Below are positions 63,938 to 64,000 of a DNA stretch of 64,000 bases, piece by piece. The stretch is from Geobacter sp. UBA5735 (lineage in GTDB: Bacteria; Desulfobacterota; Desulfuromonadia; Geobacterales; Geobacteraceae). The notes beneath the pieces were generated by a model that saw only the letters and a program-made list of their open reading frames with translations, did not search any database and was not told the origin of the DNA. The stretch lies in the NCBI GenBank assembly GCA_002419385.1, contig DIFZ01000039.1:1-64000 (forward strand). Direction: 5' to 3'. A program made the position numbers and the translations under genes. Numbering within the stretch: position 1 is the stretch's first letter; every line of letters begins with the position of its first letter.

Positions 63938-64000
63938 AAAACAAGCTCGTTTCTGCCGCTTTCAAATCTGCAACCGCTTACCTGCTGCTCATGACGGCAG
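63934..64000 (+). CDS. Partial CDS, N-terminal signal or membrane segment
   Basis: The ATG at 63934 overlaps the previous stop (ATGA). Twenty-two residues are visible (MKNKLVSAAFKSATAYLLLM and two more), a basic N-terminus followed by a hydrophobic stretch, so the product is probably exported or membrane-anchored. The gene is cut by the window end and cannot be identified. Confidence 0.6.
   Translation, partial: MKNKLVSAAFKSATAYLLLMTA

Overview
The window looks like a chromosomal segment of a Geobacterales-type (Geobacter-like) Desulfobacterota bacterium. The inference rests on a pilB-pilT-pilC-pilS-pilR-pilA cluster with a Geobacter-type pilin N-terminus, ResB/CcsB cytochrome c maturation genes, a PPi-type phosphofructokinase, two diguanylate cyclases, high GC coding sequence, and several families of short dispersed intergenic repeats. 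The species cannot be named from the sequence alone. No prophage, transposase, CRISPR array or rRNA operon was seen.

Layout. 0-0.65 kb (minus): first codons of a probable tuf gene preceded by four tRNAs (Thr-UGU, Tyr-GUA, Gly-UCC, Thr-GGU) with a consensus promoter. 0.85-8.2 kb (minus): leuB, asd, truA, rplM-rpsI, argC and a YgiQ-type radical SAM gene. 8.2-19.3 kb (minus): type IV pilus cluster pilB, pilT, pilC, pilS, pilR, pilA, followed by an ABC ATPase, an ABC permease and a membrane-anchored helical-repeat-like protein. pilA has a sigma-54 promoter and encodes an unusually long 213-aa pilin. 19.3-27.1 kb (minus): aroE, a DUF2723 membrane protein, a YbhN-type membrane protein, ribF, tatC and RNase R.

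27.4-36.1 kb (plus): a lytic transglycosylase, then a TetR-controlled efflux operon with two paralogous EmrB-type MFS pumps on either side of TolC and EmrA. 36.1-41.6 kb (minus): three glycosyltransferases and ccsB-resB. 42.0-52.9 kb (plus): a chemoreceptor, trpA-accD-folC, lptD, lepA and two signal peptidase I genes. The second signal peptidase has lost both catalytic residues. 52.9-62.9 kb (minus): a 125-aa unknown protein coupled to hisS, a response-regulator diguanylate cyclase, comEC, a PAS-GGDEF diguanylate cyclase, a PPi-dependent phosphofructokinase and a 91-aa Cys/acidic protein. 63.3-64 kb (plus): a promoter, a long leader with a possible 10-codon leader peptide, and two overlapping uncharacterised membrane/exported protein genes, the second cut by the window end.

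Most of the window is core metabolism and cell-envelope housekeeping. The parts most worth a second look are the dead signal peptidase paralogue, the pilus cluster with its ABC module and long pilin, the duplicated efflux pump with a double palindromic operator, a diguanylate cyclase promoter with a palindrome over its -10 box, and the repeat families, two copies of which end exactly at stop codons. No clearly unprecedented multi-gene system was recognised.
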